Positions 58,636-60,000 of a stretch of 60,000 nt of DNA are shown piece by piece. The position numbers were made by a program, and so were the translations under genes. The stretch is from Polytrichum commune (Eukaryota > Streptophyta > Polytrichopsida > Polytrichales > Polytrichaceae). The notes under the pieces were generated by a model. That model made no database searches. It was not told the DNA's origin and saw nothing but the letters and a program-made list of their open reading frames with translations. The DNA lies in assembly GCA_950295325.1 (NCBI GenBank), contig OX485805.1, positions 29,935,501-29,995,500 of the forward strand, read 5' to 3'. Numbering within the stretch: position 1 is the first letter of the stretch; every line of letters begins with the position of its first letter.

Positions 58636-60000
58636 ATCCCGTGGATTCCTAAAATACTACAAAGCATATTTATAATGTACACAAATGCTACATTTGGAGC
58701 GCTTTATAGTTGCTCGTACAATAAGGTCCCTAGACCATACAAAATAAAGCCAAATGAAGTTTTTTTTTTACCGATGATATGTCATGAACTCCACGAAAAT
58801 AGATATGATGCAGAGATGTCACTCAAAAAAAATCATGGTGAAACCATAGCCATGTCAAAATGGTTTCTTGAAGTTCAGTCAACCCGATCCCGATAAACCA
58901 CAAAGACATACATCAAGCAATGGACTAAATGCACACATAAGGGTGGATTTATTTTACTAGGGTACTTGAGGAAGGTAACATCCAATCCATAAGGTTGGAA
59001 ATCAATAAATGTTTGCCACACACCCCACACACCGTCCCATATATAAAAGTGTGAAATTTTTCCTTGATATTGCACAATTTCAAGCCCGGTCCTTTAGGAG
59101 TTATAAATACATCATTTGGGACTTGTGTTGAGCAAAAAGCTAGAGCAACTCTCAATACAAGTCCTGTGAATATTTTTGCATAAAATAATCAAGATCCAAC
59201 TTTAATGATACTTAACCATATTTTAATGTTGTCTTTAGGCTCAAAAGTTGGAAATCTGCCTCCATATTGGGATTTGCTAACATAACTGGGACTTAGGGAC
59301 GCATGTGAACTGGCTCTTAGACGAGCTCTTGCCATCTTGGTTTGATTTTCACCAACTGCAAACGTGAGGTCTTAAAGATACCATGGTAAGACTTTCTTGG
59401 CCATAAACCTTTTCCTATTCAGACAAAGTTTTTTTCCTATTCAAATGTTAAATAACCTCTTAACCATACACTCAAAAGTCTCGTACATCAATCTCCTTAA
59501 TGCCACTCTTTCTTTTATATTCCAAAACCCTAGGGAACAGATGTTCTCATTTTAAATACCATTGCTTGACACTGTCATGTTTCCCTCCCATATGTCATAG
59601 GTAAAGCTAGCATGGCTCTAGCCACCTTTCTCTACCATATTGCATCATATTAGAAGGCCATGCTTATAATTCCCTAGTCCTTTCTTCGTTAGTGATTTGA
59701 TTTTACTACGATTTATGTGTTTTATTTGGTCTTTGTGTGTCGGATCATCCTCTTTGTGTTTGCAAGGTTTTAAGTTACTTATTACTTATTTTGGGAGTTG
59801 CTCACTCAATTGTCTCCAAACTCATAGCCAACACAACGCATCACAACACATAGACTAGACAAGGTGGTGTTGCTTTATTTTATCTTGCTCTCATGTTTTG
59901 TGAGCGGTAGGTGGAACTTCAGGCTTGCTTCACTTTTAGACACATTGGTCGGTTGAAAAGTAGTCCATGTTAGTGATAGCTCATTTAATTTTGTTTGGCT
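58636..60000. other. AT-rich DNA, no gene recognised
   Basis: Short open frames on both strands near 58580-59155 have no recognisable domain. A (T)9 run near 58761 and a purine-rich region follow. Nothing else was seen up to the end of the window. Confidence 0.4.

Noticed and set aside
58579-59155. Overlapping open frames on both strands
   Set aside because: No domain recognised, neighbouring sequence is LTR-derived or AT-rich, and no splice-consistent longer frame was found.

Overview
The window is nuclear DNA of a land plant or close streptophyte relative. It holds one intact host gene inside repeat-rich, AT-leaning sequence. The host gene has 32 exons joined by GT-AG introns and encodes a PICKLE-type CHD3 chromatin remodeler, a plant gene. 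The mobile elements (CACTA/En-Spm, Ty3-type LTR elements, foldback MITE-like hairpins) also fit a plant. The divergent C-terminal part of the remodeler and the unusual CACTA proteins make a non-seed plant (bryophyte, lycophyte, fern) or charophyte alga more likely than an angiosperm, but I cannot name the species.

Layout. 1-9.5 kb: gene-poor, with a duplicated ~200-bp block, AT-rich DNA and two hairpin elements. 9.5-10.4 kb: diverged tandem repeats with an 18-G tract. 10.62-24.20 kb (+): PKL/CHD3 gene, reconstructed exon by exon to an unbroken 1510-residue frame. 25.0-25.5 kb: two adjacent foldback elements. 26.7-32.2 kb (-): decayed CACTA-type (tnp2) transposase gene carrying a 1320-bp CACTA-like insertion (TSD AAC) in an intron. 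34.2-37.65 kb: LTR-like sequence and a decayed Ty3 gag-protease. 38.611-53.421 kb: a complete-ended 14.8-kb CACTA element (29-bp terminal inverted repeats, TSD TCA) sitting inside LTR-element DNA. 53.4-58.6 kb: remaining LTR-element DNA, a gag fragment, a decayed Ty3 RT-RNase H-integrase, a purine tract and LTR repeats. 58.6-60 kb: nothing recognised.

The 14.8-kb CACTA element is the most unusual part. Its plus strand carries a 268-residue open gene joining a transposase-associated Cys/His motif to a SET domain, followed by a frameshifted TnpD-like transposase. Exon 1 of the SET gene ends in phase 0 and could also splice in frame to the transposase. Its minus strand carries a TnpA-like gene whose central exon resembles an FCP1/NIF CTD-phosphatase fold without the catalytic aspartates, followed by a DUF8039-like C-terminal exon. 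Short arrays of a TATGACT / AGTCATATGACT motif lie at both ends of the element, before the SET gene and in almost every intron; I saw no such arrays outside the element. My inference is a transposon that carries its own chromatin-directed functions and spreads its likely binding sites through its introns. Both transposition genes of this copy are broken, while the SET gene is open.
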